The notes under the pieces are model-generated. The model was given only the letters and a program-made list of their open reading frames with translations, searched no databases and was not told the DNA's origin. A stretch of DNA of 64,000 bases. Source: Sphagnum magellanicum. Lineage: Eukaryota > Streptophyta > Sphagnopsida > Sphagnales > Sphagnaceae. This document shows, in pieces, positions 25,834 through 36,824 of this stretch; position 1 is the first letter of the stretch; every line of letters starts with the position of its first letter. The stretch spans positions 18,315,061 through 18,379,060 of the forward strand of contig CM038912.1 in assembly GCA_021904315.1 (NCBI GenBank), written 5' to 3'. The translations under genes and the position numbers were made by a program.

Positions 25834-26675
25834 ATTTGAAAGGGGGTGGACCTAGTCACGGAGTGTTCCGAGTTGTTGTAACAAAACTCATCTAACTCCA
25901 AGTGGTCCACCCAATCTTATTGATCCGTCGCCACATAATTCATTAAGAATTATTGGATCACCAAGTTCACCCTTTTGGTTTGACCATCGATTTAGGGGCG
26001 GAAAGAGGTGCTCATCTTGAGCTCCGACCCCATTCGCTTCCATAGGGCTCGCTAAAACTTGCTTGTGAACTTTGGGTATTGATCCGAAACTATGTCCTTT
26101 GAAAGGCCATGATGCTTGAAAACATGTGTGAAGAACAACCTTCATGTCTCTTGGGCCGTGGCACTATCCTTGGTGGGAATGAAATGTGCCATCTTGCTAA
26201 ATCGATCCACCACCACCATGATGGCATCAAAACCCCTTGATGGGGGCAAGCTTACCATGACGTCCATGGACACACTTTCCCACGACCCTTCACAAATTGG
26301 CAAAGGTTGTAACAAGCCCACTTACTTCTTATTGAGGGTCTAATTTTGTTGGCATGTCAAACAAGTTTTCACATACTCCTTTACATCGTCTTTCAAGTTG
26401 GGCCAATAGTAAGACTTCTTAAGGAATGTTGTGGTGCATTTTGCACCACCATGGCCCGCAAGCGGCCCATCATGACATTCCTTCAAAAGTGCATCCCTCG
26501 TCCTCCCTTCCGGAACATAAAGCCGATTTTGCTTATACCACAATAGTCCATGTCGTACTTGGAAGTGGAACTTGGCTCCATTTTGAATGTTTTGCCTCAC
26601 TTCCTTGGCAAATTGGTCATGACAGCTTACTAGTCGAACTTCCTTTTGAAGTTCTATCTCCCCCACATACACCAC
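25834..26675 (-). pseudogene. Integrase remnant of gypsy element 1
   Basis: The zinc-binding N-terminal part is open (26675-26340) with an HHCC arrangement: His-x-x-x-x-x-x-His in HDGPLAGH and CLTCQQ. The catalytic core continues with frameshifts and stops: the first Asp lies in a SMDVM-like context, the second in DQYPKF, and the Glu in GSELKMS. The frame then reaches VDHLELDEFCYNNSEHS and is lost at 25834 against the inverted LTR. The C-terminal domain and any chromodomain are absent. Confidence 0.85.
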
Positions 26676-28016
26676 TTTAAGTTGATGCTTTCAACTTAGC
26701 GCATCGGGCACCACATTATCCTTCTCGGGCTTGTGTCGAATATCTACATTAAACAAGGCCAATGTGTCTTGCCATCTCACTTGCTTTGAGGATAACTTGG
26801 GTTGAGTGGCAAAGTACTTCAAGGTCACATTGTCAATCCACACCACCACATCTTTGGAGCTTACGTAATGGCCCCAAGTCTTGAGACAATGTATGACCGC
26901 CTACATTTCTTTCTCATGTGCTGGCCACCTTCGCTCTATCTCACTTATTTCTTGCTTTCAAATGCCACCGGTCTTCCTTCTTACACTAGGACTCTTCCAA
27001 TTGCAAAGTCGGAGGCGAGTGGATCTCAAAATCCTTGTCAAAATTGAGTAACTTCACACTAGCGCCTTCACCAAAATGCCCTTCAAGGTCTCAAACGCCT
27101 CATCACAAGCTCCATCCCATTCGTAAGTTCCGGCGGACTTTTTCAAGAGGTTTGTCAAAAATGCGGCTATCTTCGTAAAGTTCTTGATGAACTTGCGATA
27201 ATAAGAGGCCAATCTTAAAAAAGATCTCAAGGCGGGAATGACTTAAACGGTTCCTAATCCAAAATTGCCTTCACCTTGTGATTGTCCATTTTCAAACCTT
27301 CTTGAGTGATTTTATGTCCCAAAAAGTCCATTTCCGTCACTCTGAATTCACACATTTTTCGAGCTTAGCATATAACTTGTTTTCCCATAGTCTTTGGAAC
27401 ACCTTCCAAAGGTGTTCCGCATGCTCCTCCAAAGTGCCACTATAGATCAAAATGTCATCTATGTAAACGACGACAAAATCATCAAGCCATTCTCGGAAAA
27501 TGTCATTCATGAAAGTGCAAAATGTGGTGGGTGCATTGGTGAGCCCAAAAGGCATCACTAAAAACTCGTGTGAGCCATACCTTGTGCGGCAAGCGGTTTT
27601 TTCTTCATCCCCTTCCACAATCCGAATTCGGTAATATCCCGAACGTAGGTCAATCCTACTAAACACCTTGGCTCCCAAGAATCAATCAAAGAGGTCATCA
27701 ATTCGAGGTAAAGGATATCGGTTCTTCACCATTACCTTGTTGAAGGTTCGTAATCCACACACATCCTCAACGTCCCATCCTTTTTGTGAACAAACTTTTT
27801 GTGAACAAAAAGGATAGGTGCCCCATATGGTGATTTGCTAGGTTTAATGTATCCCTTTGTGAGGAGTTCTTCGAGTTGAACTTTAAGTTCTTTCAACTCC
27901 TCATGGCTCATTTGATATGGGGCCTTGGTGGGAGGTGCCACTCCCGGCATCACCTCGATTGCATTATCAACTTGTCTTCTCGAGGGCAAATCTTCGAGTA
28001 ACTCTTCGGGCATCAC
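26676..28016 (-). pseudogene. Reverse transcriptase and RNase H remnant of gypsy element 1
   Basis: The RT fingers lie at 28016-27732 (KAPYQMSHEEL, KPSKSPYGAPILFVHKK) and end in a frameshift after MCVDY. A 15-base tandem duplication near 27782-27811 repeats FVHKK. The palm at 27678-27337 keeps [26 protein letters not shown] and the catalytic VVYIDDIL box. Beyond it, at about 27330-26680, RNase H is recognisable only in broken frames. Confidence 0.9.
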
Positions 28017-29620
28017 ATCTGGAACTCATCCAAAACTTGCTTAATGCACCTTGGGGAAGTCACCAAGTTGGCGGCTTCCTTGGGCTCATACTCATCCAAC
28101 ACCCGCATGACACACAACATGCCGTAACCTCCCACGCATTCTCTTTCCCATGTTTTTCCTAGCATAAAGTGGATGGTTGGCCCACCCACACAAGGCATCT
28201 CATGTACCTTCACCTTCACGATCCCACTTTTGGAAGGAATCCTAACTAGTTTATTGTGCCATTCTATGAACACATTGTTTTGGGTGATGAACTCCATTCC
28301 CAAAACGCAGTCCATTCCACCCAAGGCGGAAACCAACAAGTCCACCTTTCCTCTCCAATTTCCGAGTTGGAGAGGCACTTCCTTTGCTTGTGACGTAGTG
28401 GGATGGGGAACCCCATCCGCGAAGTGCACCTCGATGGGTGCCTTGAGCTCCTCCAAATGGAGCTCCATCCTTTTAGCGTTTTCTCAAGTTATGACATTGT
28501 GAAAAGCCCCTATGTCCAAAAGACATAACACATCCCACTTAGTAATCTTCCCCTTCAAGAAGATAAGTCGATTGCATTCAGCTTGGGCTAGGTTGGCATT
28601 GAGGGCAATCACCTTAGAACCTCCATTTCCCACTTTGGACTTGGGACAATCTTTGGAGTAATGCCCCATTTCGTTGCAATTGAAGCATGTTCCCTTACGC
28701 TTCCCACCAACACCTCCCTTGGGTTGGCTCCCTTTGAAGGGAGCCCCTTTCTTCACAAAATTTCCTTTGGGCTTGAACCCCAAGCCTTGGAATTGTTTAG
28801 GCTTTTCCTTCCTTGGGTTCCTTTGCCCTCAGTTCCATTCTCCCTCATGGTGTGGCTTCTTGTGAAGGAACTTGTCCTTCTTGAACCCGGATTTTTCACC
28901 CCATCCCACATCCAAGAAACCTTCCACTTTCATGATGGCTTCGAATAGTGAAGAGGGCCAATTTTCTTCAAGCTTTTGCTTGGCCCAAGTTGGAAGTCCC
29001 ATCACAAATTGGCACACACGATCCAACTCATGCATGTACCAGATCTCCAGCATGAGTTCGAAATAAGCCCTCACATATTGCCGCAAGTTCTCATTTGTGG
29101 CATTCACAAGGTCATGGAGTTTGCACCTTGAGATCTAATCGGAATTCCTTGGGACAAACTTAGCTTGAACCCGCTCCTTAAAGAATTCCCAAGTGTAGCC
29201 ATGGTTCTTCCCCTCCTCTTATCTCATTGTCCTCCACCATGTGGCAGCATAGCCTTTCAAGTAAGACTGGGCAAGTTCCACAGCCGAGTGCCGTCCAACC
29301 TTGGCGGCATGTAAATAATCTTCCATCTCTGCAAGCCAAACATCCAGAACTTTTCGGTCACAAGCACCATCAAAGTTGCCGTGTTTGGCCGGTTGGAATC
29401 TTGCATCCTTAGATGCTCCTCCTTTGAGGGCTGTAACTAGCTCACTAAAGTCGGGCCTATTCATTTTGAGGAGGACTTCCAATTGTTCCTGGGTGAGTAG
29501 GGCTGAGCTTCGTTGCTCCTTTTCACTTTCGAGCTCATCTTGGTCCTCCCGAGTTTTTGGTTCCTCCTCCCCAATTGATTCTGGCAGGACTATTCGATCT
29601 TCGTTGGGTTCTTCCAACAT
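28017..29620 (-). pseudogene. Gag and protease remnant of gypsy element 1
   Basis: Gag starts at 29620 with an acidic N-terminus and a capsid-like segment ending YAATWWRTMR, then continues after a frameshift at 29107-28829 (VCQFVMGLPTWAK). A CCHC zinc knuckle, CFNCNEMGHYSKDC, lies within 28783-28484. The protease follows: the usual D-(S/T)-G-A is altered to LLDIGAFHNVIT, followed by a stop, and the rest lies at 28468-28013 (LGMEFITQN). The changed catalytic context and stops mark it inactive. Confidence 0.88.
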
Positions 29621-29695
29621 GGTCTTTTGTGCTTACTTATGATTCTTCTTGGGTGCCATCCGAAACTCCCAAGAAGTGAACCGAGCTCAACCGAG

Positions 29696-29707
29696 GCTCT
29701 GATACCA
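29696..29707 (-). other. Primer-binding site of gypsy element 1 (initiator Met tRNA)
   Basis: The minus strand reads TGGTATCAGAGC, the usual primer-binding site complementary to the 3' end of plant initiator Met tRNA. It sits two bases inside the LTR end (...GCATCA) and just ahead of gag, which confirms element orientation and the LTR boundary at 29710. Confidence 0.9.
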
Positions 29708-29709
29708 CG

Positions 29710-29892
29710 TGATGCGCTCCCAAGTCCCTAATTAGTCCCAAGTTAGAATTAAGTTACTCAAGTTGTGGAATTATGGAGGACCCGAGGCACACTCCTAGCT
29801 CGCAGCACTAAAAGGGGTATAGGGGGTTGCCTACAAAAAGGGGTATAGGGGGTGCCTACTAAAAGGGGTATAGGGGGGTGCCTACATTTTTG
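29710..29892 (-). mobile_element. Partial 5' LTR of gypsy element 1
   Basis: The LTR end (minus-strand ...GGGAGCGCATCA) is clear, and the first ~100 bases match the plus-orientation LTR at 25560-25833. From 29807 it is occupied by a tandem expansion, after which LTR similarity is lost, so its 5' portion is missing. Confidence 0.8.
29807..29885. repeat. Three-copy 25-26 bp tandem repeat inside the LTR
   Basis: The unit AAAAGGGGTATAGGGGG plus TGCCTAC occurs three times in a row, with a partial fourth (GGATGCCTAC) at about 29892-29901. The other LTRs of the family have a single corresponding GGGGGTAGAGGGGCATGC-like segment in the same place, so this is a local expansion. Confidence 0.85.
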
Positions 29893-30149
29893 GATGCCTA
29901 CAAAATAAACATCTTTTACCATAGAAGCAAGTTGAAGCAAGTTGAAAATCTATGCCAAAATTAGCTCAAAGTTAGTGCATTCAGATGTAAAATATAATTT
30001 TACATTGGCGAAAATGGGAGTTAACTTGGTTGCTTTAGCGAGTGAGTTAAAGTTGTCTAGCTTTTTAGTTTTGATGTCTTTGAAATTTTCCCAACGGGAA
30101 CCTAAGCCACAAGGGACAAAACAACCTCTTGCTTGTATTTTAGGTTCAT

Positions 30150-30760
30150 TCATTAAATTTTCAAAGGTTTTAATGTAAAAACTCCCCGATGCCCTTCCAC
30201 CTTGTAGAGATGTTGACCATAAAATGAAAATGGTGCTTAATTCAGCTCTGCCATCCAAGGCACCCTATAGGTTAAACCAAAAGGAACTATAAGAACTAAA
30301 AATATAATTAAATGACCTCCTTAATTAGGGGTATATTTGGCAAAATTATTTGCCTTATGGGGCACTAGTTTTGTTTGTTGATAAAAAGGATATTAAATTA
30401 AGAATGTGTATTGATTATTGTGCCTTGAACAAAATAACCATAAATAATAGCTATCATTTGCCTTGCACTAATAATATGTTAGATCAATTCAATGGGGCTA
30501 AGTACTTTAGCCAAATTAATCTCAAGTTGGGGTACTACCAAATTCGCATCATAAATGAAGATGTTGAAAAAACAATTATGAAAACAAGGTATGGCTTTTA
30601 TAAATTCTTGGTGATGCTATTCAGGTTGTGTAACACCCCATCAACGTTCACGACCCTCATGAACTCTATCTTCCATGAAAAGTTAGATGAATTCATGATC
30701 ATTTGTATTGATGATATTTTGGCGTATCCAAGATTATGAAAGAACATGTGGAACACTTAA
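30150..30760 (+). pseudogene. Reverse transcriptase remnant of gypsy element 2
   Basis: The open part at 30350-30739 shows YGALVLFVDKKD, RMCIDYCALNK, YFSQINLKLGYYQIRI and FLVMLFRLCNTPSTF; the catalytic box is altered to ICIDDILAYP. Upstream, about 30150-30340, the linker (DVDHKMKMV, SKAPYRL) is readable across stops. Tyr-to-Cys in the YxDD box and several stops mark it inactive. Confidence 0.88.
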
Positions 30761-32600
30761 AATATGTTCTAAATAAGCTTTGACACAATAAACTTTTTGC
30801 CAATAAGGTGAAAAGTGAATTTGCCCAAGAGGAGATGGACTTCTTAAGGCATATTTTATCAAGGGAAGGGTGAAGCCCAACCCTAAAAAATTACAAGTCA
30901 TAAAAGACAAAAAGAGAACAACCAATATGGTCAAAGGAATTTAATCCTTTGTCGGCTTGGTTAATTTTTATTAAAAGTTTATAAAAGGATTTTCAAAAAT
31001 GGCAAAACCACTTTTGGATCTCAAAAAAAATTTGTTTTTCAAATGGAAAGAGGAGCAATAAAAGGCATTTGAAGGCTTGAAAGAAATTTTTTTTTTCACC
31101 CTTTTATTGAAGTTTCCAGATTTTACCAAGCCATTCAAAGTTCACATTAATGCAAGTGACTTCGCTATTGGTGGAATTTTCATGCAATGGGGACACTTAA
31201 TTGTTTTTGAAAACAAAAAACCATGTGGAATACAACTATAATGGCCCACTCACGAAAAAAAATTGTACACTATTGTATGGTGCGTCAAAACATAATAACA
31301 TTACATGGGGACACAAAAGACCAAGGTCTTTATGGACAATGTTTCCTTGAAATATTTTGAAACCCAACCAATGGCTTCTATGAAACGATTAAGATGGCAT
31401 AATACCTTGGCATTTTGGATGTGGAATTAATTCACAAATCAAGACAAGACAACATAGTTTTCGATGCGCTAAGTAAGGAGAAATTTCAAATGGAAAAACC
31501 CCTAACCAATATTCAAGCATTAAAGTCCATCTTCCAAAAGGAAAACAACTTTCAATGGAAGATAACAAAGCCTTATGTGCAAGACCTGCTCGCACAATGA
31601 TATTTTAAAAAGTTGTGAGAGCAGAGGAAGGTGAAAGACATCACCTTAAAGTAGGAACTACTAAGATGAAAATAATCTCAAATCTATGTGTTAGCAAGAA
31701 AGTTGTGCACAAAGATCATGCAAGAAGAACATGATGTGCCCATGTCGAAGATCGTGGGGAGCAAACCACAAGGGTGCCATAGGAAAAAGGTTCTGCTGGC
31801 CTAAGATGAAAGAAGATGTGGAACATTTCGTGCACACTTATGTAAAATGCCAAAACACAAAATCCATTTACAAAAAAATGTATGGGTTTTACAAATTTCT
31901 ACCAATCCTGAATGCGCCATGAGAAAGTGTCTCCATGGACTTCATGACGCAATTACCCAAATGGAATGGAATGGATGCCATTCTAGTGGTAGTCAATTGA
32001 TTTTCCAAGTTGGCAAAAATGGTTCCAACAAAGACAATTGCAGCAACTTTTGAGTAAACAAAGTTATTTTTCAATATGTGGGTGAAACATTGTGGGATGT
32101 CTCAATTCATCATAAACAATAGAAACACCAAATTTATGGCAGACTTCTAAAAGCATTTATTATAGGTGTGAACGAAGTTGTCTTTTACTACAACATTTCA
32201 TCCACAAACCGATGGCTAAACGAAAAAGGGTCAATGAAGTATTGAACCAATATTTCAAAAACTATGTAAACATCGATAAAAAAGTTTAAGGTGAACATCT
32301 ATACCTGGTGGAGTTTTGTTACAACTCCACAACGCATGAGCAACAACAAAAATGTCCTTATTTGAATTAACATTGGGAAAAAAAGCTAGGAAGCCAATGG
32401 ACTTAGCCATTCCCATGGAACGAAAGGATCACTCCAAGGAAGTTGTGGAGATGGTCAAGGGGCATGAAAAGTTATACACATGAACCAAGAAGCTCTTGGA
32501 GTTAGCTCAAAAGCAATATGAAAAGCATACCAATAAAATATGAAGGCATGTGGAGTTTGAGTTTGAGGTTGGGCAATACATGTGGATGAACATCCAAGAT
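30761..32600 (+). pseudogene. RNase H and integrase remnant of gypsy element 2
   Basis: RNase H is seen at about 31130-31480 (FHINASDFAIGGIFM-like start; the DALSK end motif at 31475). The integrase zinc region follows at about 31720-31860 (GAIGKRFCWPKMKEDVEHF, VKCQN). Catalytic-core traces run from 31925 to 32230 (SMDFM, FHPQTDG) in broken frames. Confidence 0.8.
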
Positions 32601-32792
32601 TTCTAAATGCCCAATAATCTAACCCCACATTTCACTACCAAGTACAAAGAGCCTAATGAAATTTCGCATAAGTTGCATTCGATGTGTATACCCTAAAATT
32701 ACCAACGAATTTTGTGGCACATTTGACCTTTCACATCTTGAAACTGAAGTTCTTTGTGTGACGAATAAAGGCCAAAATGAAAACAAAAGGTG

Positions 32793-32996
32793 TGACCAGA
32801 AGTGGATGCCATCGAACATACGCTAGTGGCCAAAATCGAAAGCATACTTCACATGAGGCAAACATGCCTCAAAGGCAAGGAGTATTTGGTGAAGTACAAG
32901 GGTTGTCATCATAAGGAGTTAGTGTGGATGAAGCCTATTCATTTAAACCACCTCCTAGAAATGGCGAACAAGTTTGGACAAAAGAGGGGGTCATAA
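32793..32996 (+). pseudogene. Chromodomain remnant at the end of gypsy element 2
   Basis: The ORF reads IEHTLVAKIESILHMRQ, then KEYLVKYKGCHHKELVWM and a terminal helix-like segment, matching the chromodomain pattern E..L..R......EYLVKW.G......W. This places the element among chromoviruses, whose chromodomain is thought to steer integration to chromatin marks. Trp of the KW motif is replaced by Tyr here. Confidence 0.85.
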
Positions 32997-33090
32997 ACTT
33001 ATAATGAAAAAAAAAAAAAAAAAAAAGACCCACCTACAAATGGCCTAAGTGTTGATGAAGACATCAACCCCTTCTAAAATTGGGGGAAAA

Positions 33091-34155
33091 CACCCACAAA
33101 AATAACAAAAATAATCATCTTCGCTAATAGAGGGTTAAGGGTTTTCGCGAATGTGGTTGGTAACAAAAAGGTTAAGGTTCATGTTGGAGCAAGCAATTAG
33201 TAAAGGTGAAGAGGTGGCAACTAATGGAATTGGACTTGGAATTGAATTTGAATCGAAAAAATCTAAAGTTTGGTCAAGCAAGATTAAGGTGGTGATGTGT
33301 GTGAATAAAATGGCACATCCTTGAGTGGAAAAATCAAACTTCCTATGCATGAACTTGTGAATCATGTCCTGTTTAAATAAAAGGGATTTGGACCATGGAG
33401 CCCAATTCAACACTATATGTTGGCACGTTTGAAACCCTTGTTCATTGTGGTGATTAGAACCTTTAAGCTAGACTCAAAGAAGACTCTAAGGGAAGAAGAG
33501 ATGGTCACAAGGGGGAATTTGGGGAAGATGCCAAAAGTGAGTGCATTGGGTAAAAACAAAATACACATTTAGTAATACCTCTTATGCTGATAACACAAAG
33601 ATATAACACGAATGGTCTCCTTTGATCAGGAAGTAACTAATCCCACCATTAAGTCAAAGGGAAAAAAAGGCAGTAGAAATGCTTATGTTATCACCCCAAA
33701 ATAATGTCAACAAGGATGTTGACATTTCTAAAGTGGAGGCCAATGACATGCCTTTGTAGGTGGACCTTCAATTGAGAGGATTTTCCTAATTGAGGCCCAA
33801 TTCCAAACCACTACGAAACAATCCTTGTGGCAGCTTGGGTTGTGAGTTTAAATGTTGGGCTAGGTTTGACTCTTGGTTTGACAACACTCACGAACAAAAA
33901 AATGTCAACAAATGAGGGTTTAAGGAAGGGGGCCCAAGGAGATGTTCACTTGGGAAATCTGCAGTGGGTTTAGTCCCAATTATTTAGAGGTTGGGGTTAG
34001 CCTTAGGTTACAAGATGAGTCTGAATGCCAAATTTCACTAGCACATGGTTTGCCATGTGCAGGTAGTTTAGGTGTTTATTTAGGTGTGTGAATGAAGGCA
34101 AAGTTGTAGGGAATGCCAAGGCGGGGTACAACACTAATGTCCTATTGCCAAGACT
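33091..34155. other. Possible decayed 3' LTR region, otherwise unannotated
   Basis: It lies directly after the putative polypurine tract of gypsy element 2, so part may be its 3' LTR, but I cannot show ends or a second copy. No gene is seen. Confidence 0.3.
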
Positions 34156-34230
34156 GTTATGTTCCTTAGTTCACAGGGTGTAATTCCTTGTTGTTAGGAT
34201 CGTTATGTTCCTTGGTTCACAGGGTGTAAT
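34156..34230. repeat. Tandem duplication, 46-bp period
   Basis: GTTATGTTCCTT(A/G)GTTCACA plus GGGTGTAAT occurs at 34156 and again at 34202. Confidence 0.85.
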
Positions 34231-34827
34231 GCAACACTAAATAGGAGCAAAATTGTATTCCTATACTTTCCCTTCACAAATTATGCTTTGGAACTATAAG
34301 ATGAAGCTTGTCAAGAACACCCAAACAACAAAATTGAAACCCAAAAGATTGGGGGCTAGGGTGAGCCAACACTTACATTGGCACCTTCACTTTCTTGAGT
34401 GAGATCTTTGGGAGGCTAATTTTTAATGCATGAAATGATAAATTTGCATTCAATTAGTCTACAAAAGGCATGTTTACAATGTTTAAAAACAACACTTTGA
34501 GATTTTTACCATTGTATCAATGTATAATAATGCTAGTGGACATCCCCAAGTGAGATTTCTCAACATAATTAAATGGGAAACAAGTGGTATTAAAATAAAA
34601 ACTTGGGCACTTCTAAGTTGTAATGGACATTTGGGCACTTCTAAGTTCAAGAAATGAAGAAAATTTATAATATACTAGTTTGGCCCAACAAAATGGTTTT
34701 GGCATACCATTTTCATATAACTTGTTGAGGTTGGTAAAAGGCGTCACACAACCTAACACTTGCTATAGAACAATGTAACAAATGTGATTTAATTGTTGTT
34801 CCTTGTTTTTAATTGGATAATCATAAT

Positions 34828-34968
34828 GATTGGTCAAGGTAGTTTGCTATTAATAGTCTGCCACCTATTTGCAATCCTAGACTCCAGTTTCAGTTTTATG
34901 GGTGGGTTTGCAAAAAAGTAAATAAGTAAATTTAGATGTGAAATGTTTTTGCAAGGTCACATATTGAT
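34828..34968 (+). repeat. Dispersed repeat, copy 2
   Basis: This copy matches 8144-8297 in the same orientation and order of shared words (GGTCAAGGT, TTTGCTATTA, CCACCTATTT, GTTTTATGGGT, AAAAAGTAAATAA). Confidence 0.65.
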
Positions 34969-35390
34969 CACTACTTTAGAAATGTTGGTTGTTACTTGTT
35001 TCCTTTTACTTGTTTATTATGGATTCTTGAAATAAACAAAACAATTATTCATTATCTTGATTTGTTGGGAGTTGTTATTGGGCCACCACCAAAAAGAACA
35101 ACATGGCTTGTTGTCTCCATACTAATAATGTAATTGCCTTTCCCAAACCATGAACTTTTCAACTAATAGTTTAAAGGAACACAATAATGCTACCATATGC
35201 GCTTTTAGCTCATCATGTGAAAACAACAAAGTGGCATGAAAACTGCAAATCATTACAACAATTTGGTAGAACAACATCTCATGCTAACAATCACACAACA
35301 CAACAATGGGAATGGATTAGGGTGTGGGATATGTGCAAACTACCTGAGCTGTAAAGGTTCAAGGGCTAAAGCAAAATCTTGGCAATGGCT
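34969..35390. other. Unannotated interval
   Basis: I see no gene or repeat that I can define here. Confidence 0.4.
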
Positions 35391-35520
35391 AAAGGTGCAT
35401 CAATGCATCAAGGAAGTGTTCTCATCATGGTAGGAGGTGCATCAATGCATCAAGGAGGTGTTTTGGTAATGGTAAGAGGCACATCAATGCATTAGGGAGG
35501 TGTCTTGGTGATGGCAATAG
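35391..35520. repeat. Three-copy tandem repeat, about 45 bp
   Basis: AGGTGCATCAATGCATCAAGG-like units recur three times with about 45-50 base spacing; the third has GCACATCAATGCATTAGGG. Confidence 0.8.
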
Positions 35521-35565
35521 GAGACGGGTCAGCAGGTGGGAGTAGCATGATAGTCTAAGGTAGGT

Positions 35566-35757
35566 TTTTTTTTTCCCACTCTCGTCTTTTTTTCTTTCCT
35601 TGTTTCTTTCTTTGTCCTTTCTTTCCTTATTTCTTCTAGCTTCTTTTCCTTCCTTCCTTTCTCCTTTCTTCTTTTTCTTTCTTTCTCTCTTCCTTTTTTC
35701 TTTCATTCTTATTTCTTTCATTCTTTTTTTCTTTTTTCTTTTTCTTTTCCTTCGATA
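35566..35757 (+). repeat. Pyrimidine-rich TTTC/TTCC tract
   Basis: About 190 bases are almost wholly T and C, with repeated TTTC, TTCC and TTTTTC. The ORFs reading it on either strand (poly-Lys/Glu or poly-Phe) are artefacts. It directly precedes the recognisable LINE sequence. Confidence 0.9.
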
Positions 35758-36824
35758 CGATGGAGGCCTTTCCTTCTTTAGCTTTTGGTTTTTGTTTCGG
35801 TTCAGTTCCTAAAATGGCTTGTGGCCTTTCTATTATATATCATCCTTGGGTTGTGGTCGTGACATTCCATGTTTCGGTTGTGGAACCCTATTTTCCCAAC
35901 ATGGCATGGCTTGGCATTAAAGGCATTGTCAAGCATATCAAGTTCTCTTTCGAGATGGCTTTCTAGGTTTTTCTATCTTTTTCTTTGGCCCCCCTCTTCC
36001 CCTTAGTGGCCTAGACTTTGATTTTGGCATTCGATCTTTGGAACACCTTCCATTTGGGCCTTTTTAAACCGCGTTTATACACATGCATCCCTTTCATTCT
36101 TTGGTGAGAGGTGCAACTTGCTTTTTGCCTTCCTTTTGACCACTTAGCATGGGACCCATTTAATGCGATAGCTTGGCACCTATTCTTGTTGTTCCTTTAG
36201 TGTTGTTTTTTTTTTCTTTCATGGGGGATTAACCGAACATAAAAAGACTGAGGCACACCTTTGATGATTCCTTTATGGTGATTTAAAATAACTTCAAGTG
36301 GAGCACCTTTTGTGAATGCGAGCAAATGCATAGGTGCTAGCCTTGTCTTTCATTATGGGCATGTCAACAAGTCTGCTCGATTTTGATTTTGCTTCTATGG
36401 CACCCCTTGTGCGTTGGCTAATATGGAATTTAACCCTTAAGCATGCCAAGGAATTTGCACATGCTATTAGGGCTTTTGCCCCTCTTGCCCCAACTTTGAC
36501 GTGTTTAAAAATGATTAATGCGTTGCTAGCTTTGCACCGACTAGACATAAACTCCCCCCATTCAAATTCTTTATTAGACTTTCAATTAAATTTAAACCTT
36601 GAACTTTTCGTGGACTATTTTAGATTGGCATTTTTGTGAATGTTTCATTTATTGGTTGGTGGTCCATCTAGCATGGTCTTCAAACATCTTTGAGATTTTT
36701 AGCCTTGAAAATTCAACAAGTGGCTTTATTTAGTTCCACCAATTGTGTTCCCATGTGGCTGTTGGCTTCATCCTTGGGTTTGTGGATTGAGTTCTTGGGG
36801 CTAATTAGCTTTTGGCTTTGGTCA

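Larger units (their letters stand above)
25834..29892 (-). mobile_element. Decayed Ty3/gypsy retrotransposon (element 1)
   Basis: In sense order it has a partial LTR (29892-29710), an initiator-Met-tRNA primer-binding site, then gag, protease, reverse transcriptase, RNase H and integrase in the Ty3/gypsy order. Frameshifts and stops are scattered throughout, so it cannot encode its proteins. The polyprotein stops abruptly within integrase at 25834, where an LTR in the wrong orientation begins, so the C-terminus and normal 3' end are missing. RT motifs resemble plant chromoviruses; lineage is not assigned. Confidence 0.9.
29905..33090 (+). mobile_element. Decayed Ty3/gypsy chromovirus (element 2)
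   Basis: A second, more degraded and AT-shifted polyprotein runs in the opposite direction to element 1, with their 5' sides facing. In order it shows a possible protease trace (about 29945-30060), the protease-RT linker, RT, RNase H, integrase and a C-terminal chromodomain, with many stops and frameshifts. After the stop come an A-run (33006-33026) and a polypurine stretch AAAATTGGGGGAAAA (33076-33090) that fits a 3' polypurine tract. Neither LTR could be delimited. Confidence 0.85.

Noticed and set aside
28173..29642. Plus-strand ORFs opposite the gypsy polyprotein
   Set aside because: They are antisense shadows of gag, protease and RT.
35425..35812. Lys/Glu-rich and Phe-rich ORFs
   Set aside because: They translate a pyrimidine/purine tract.
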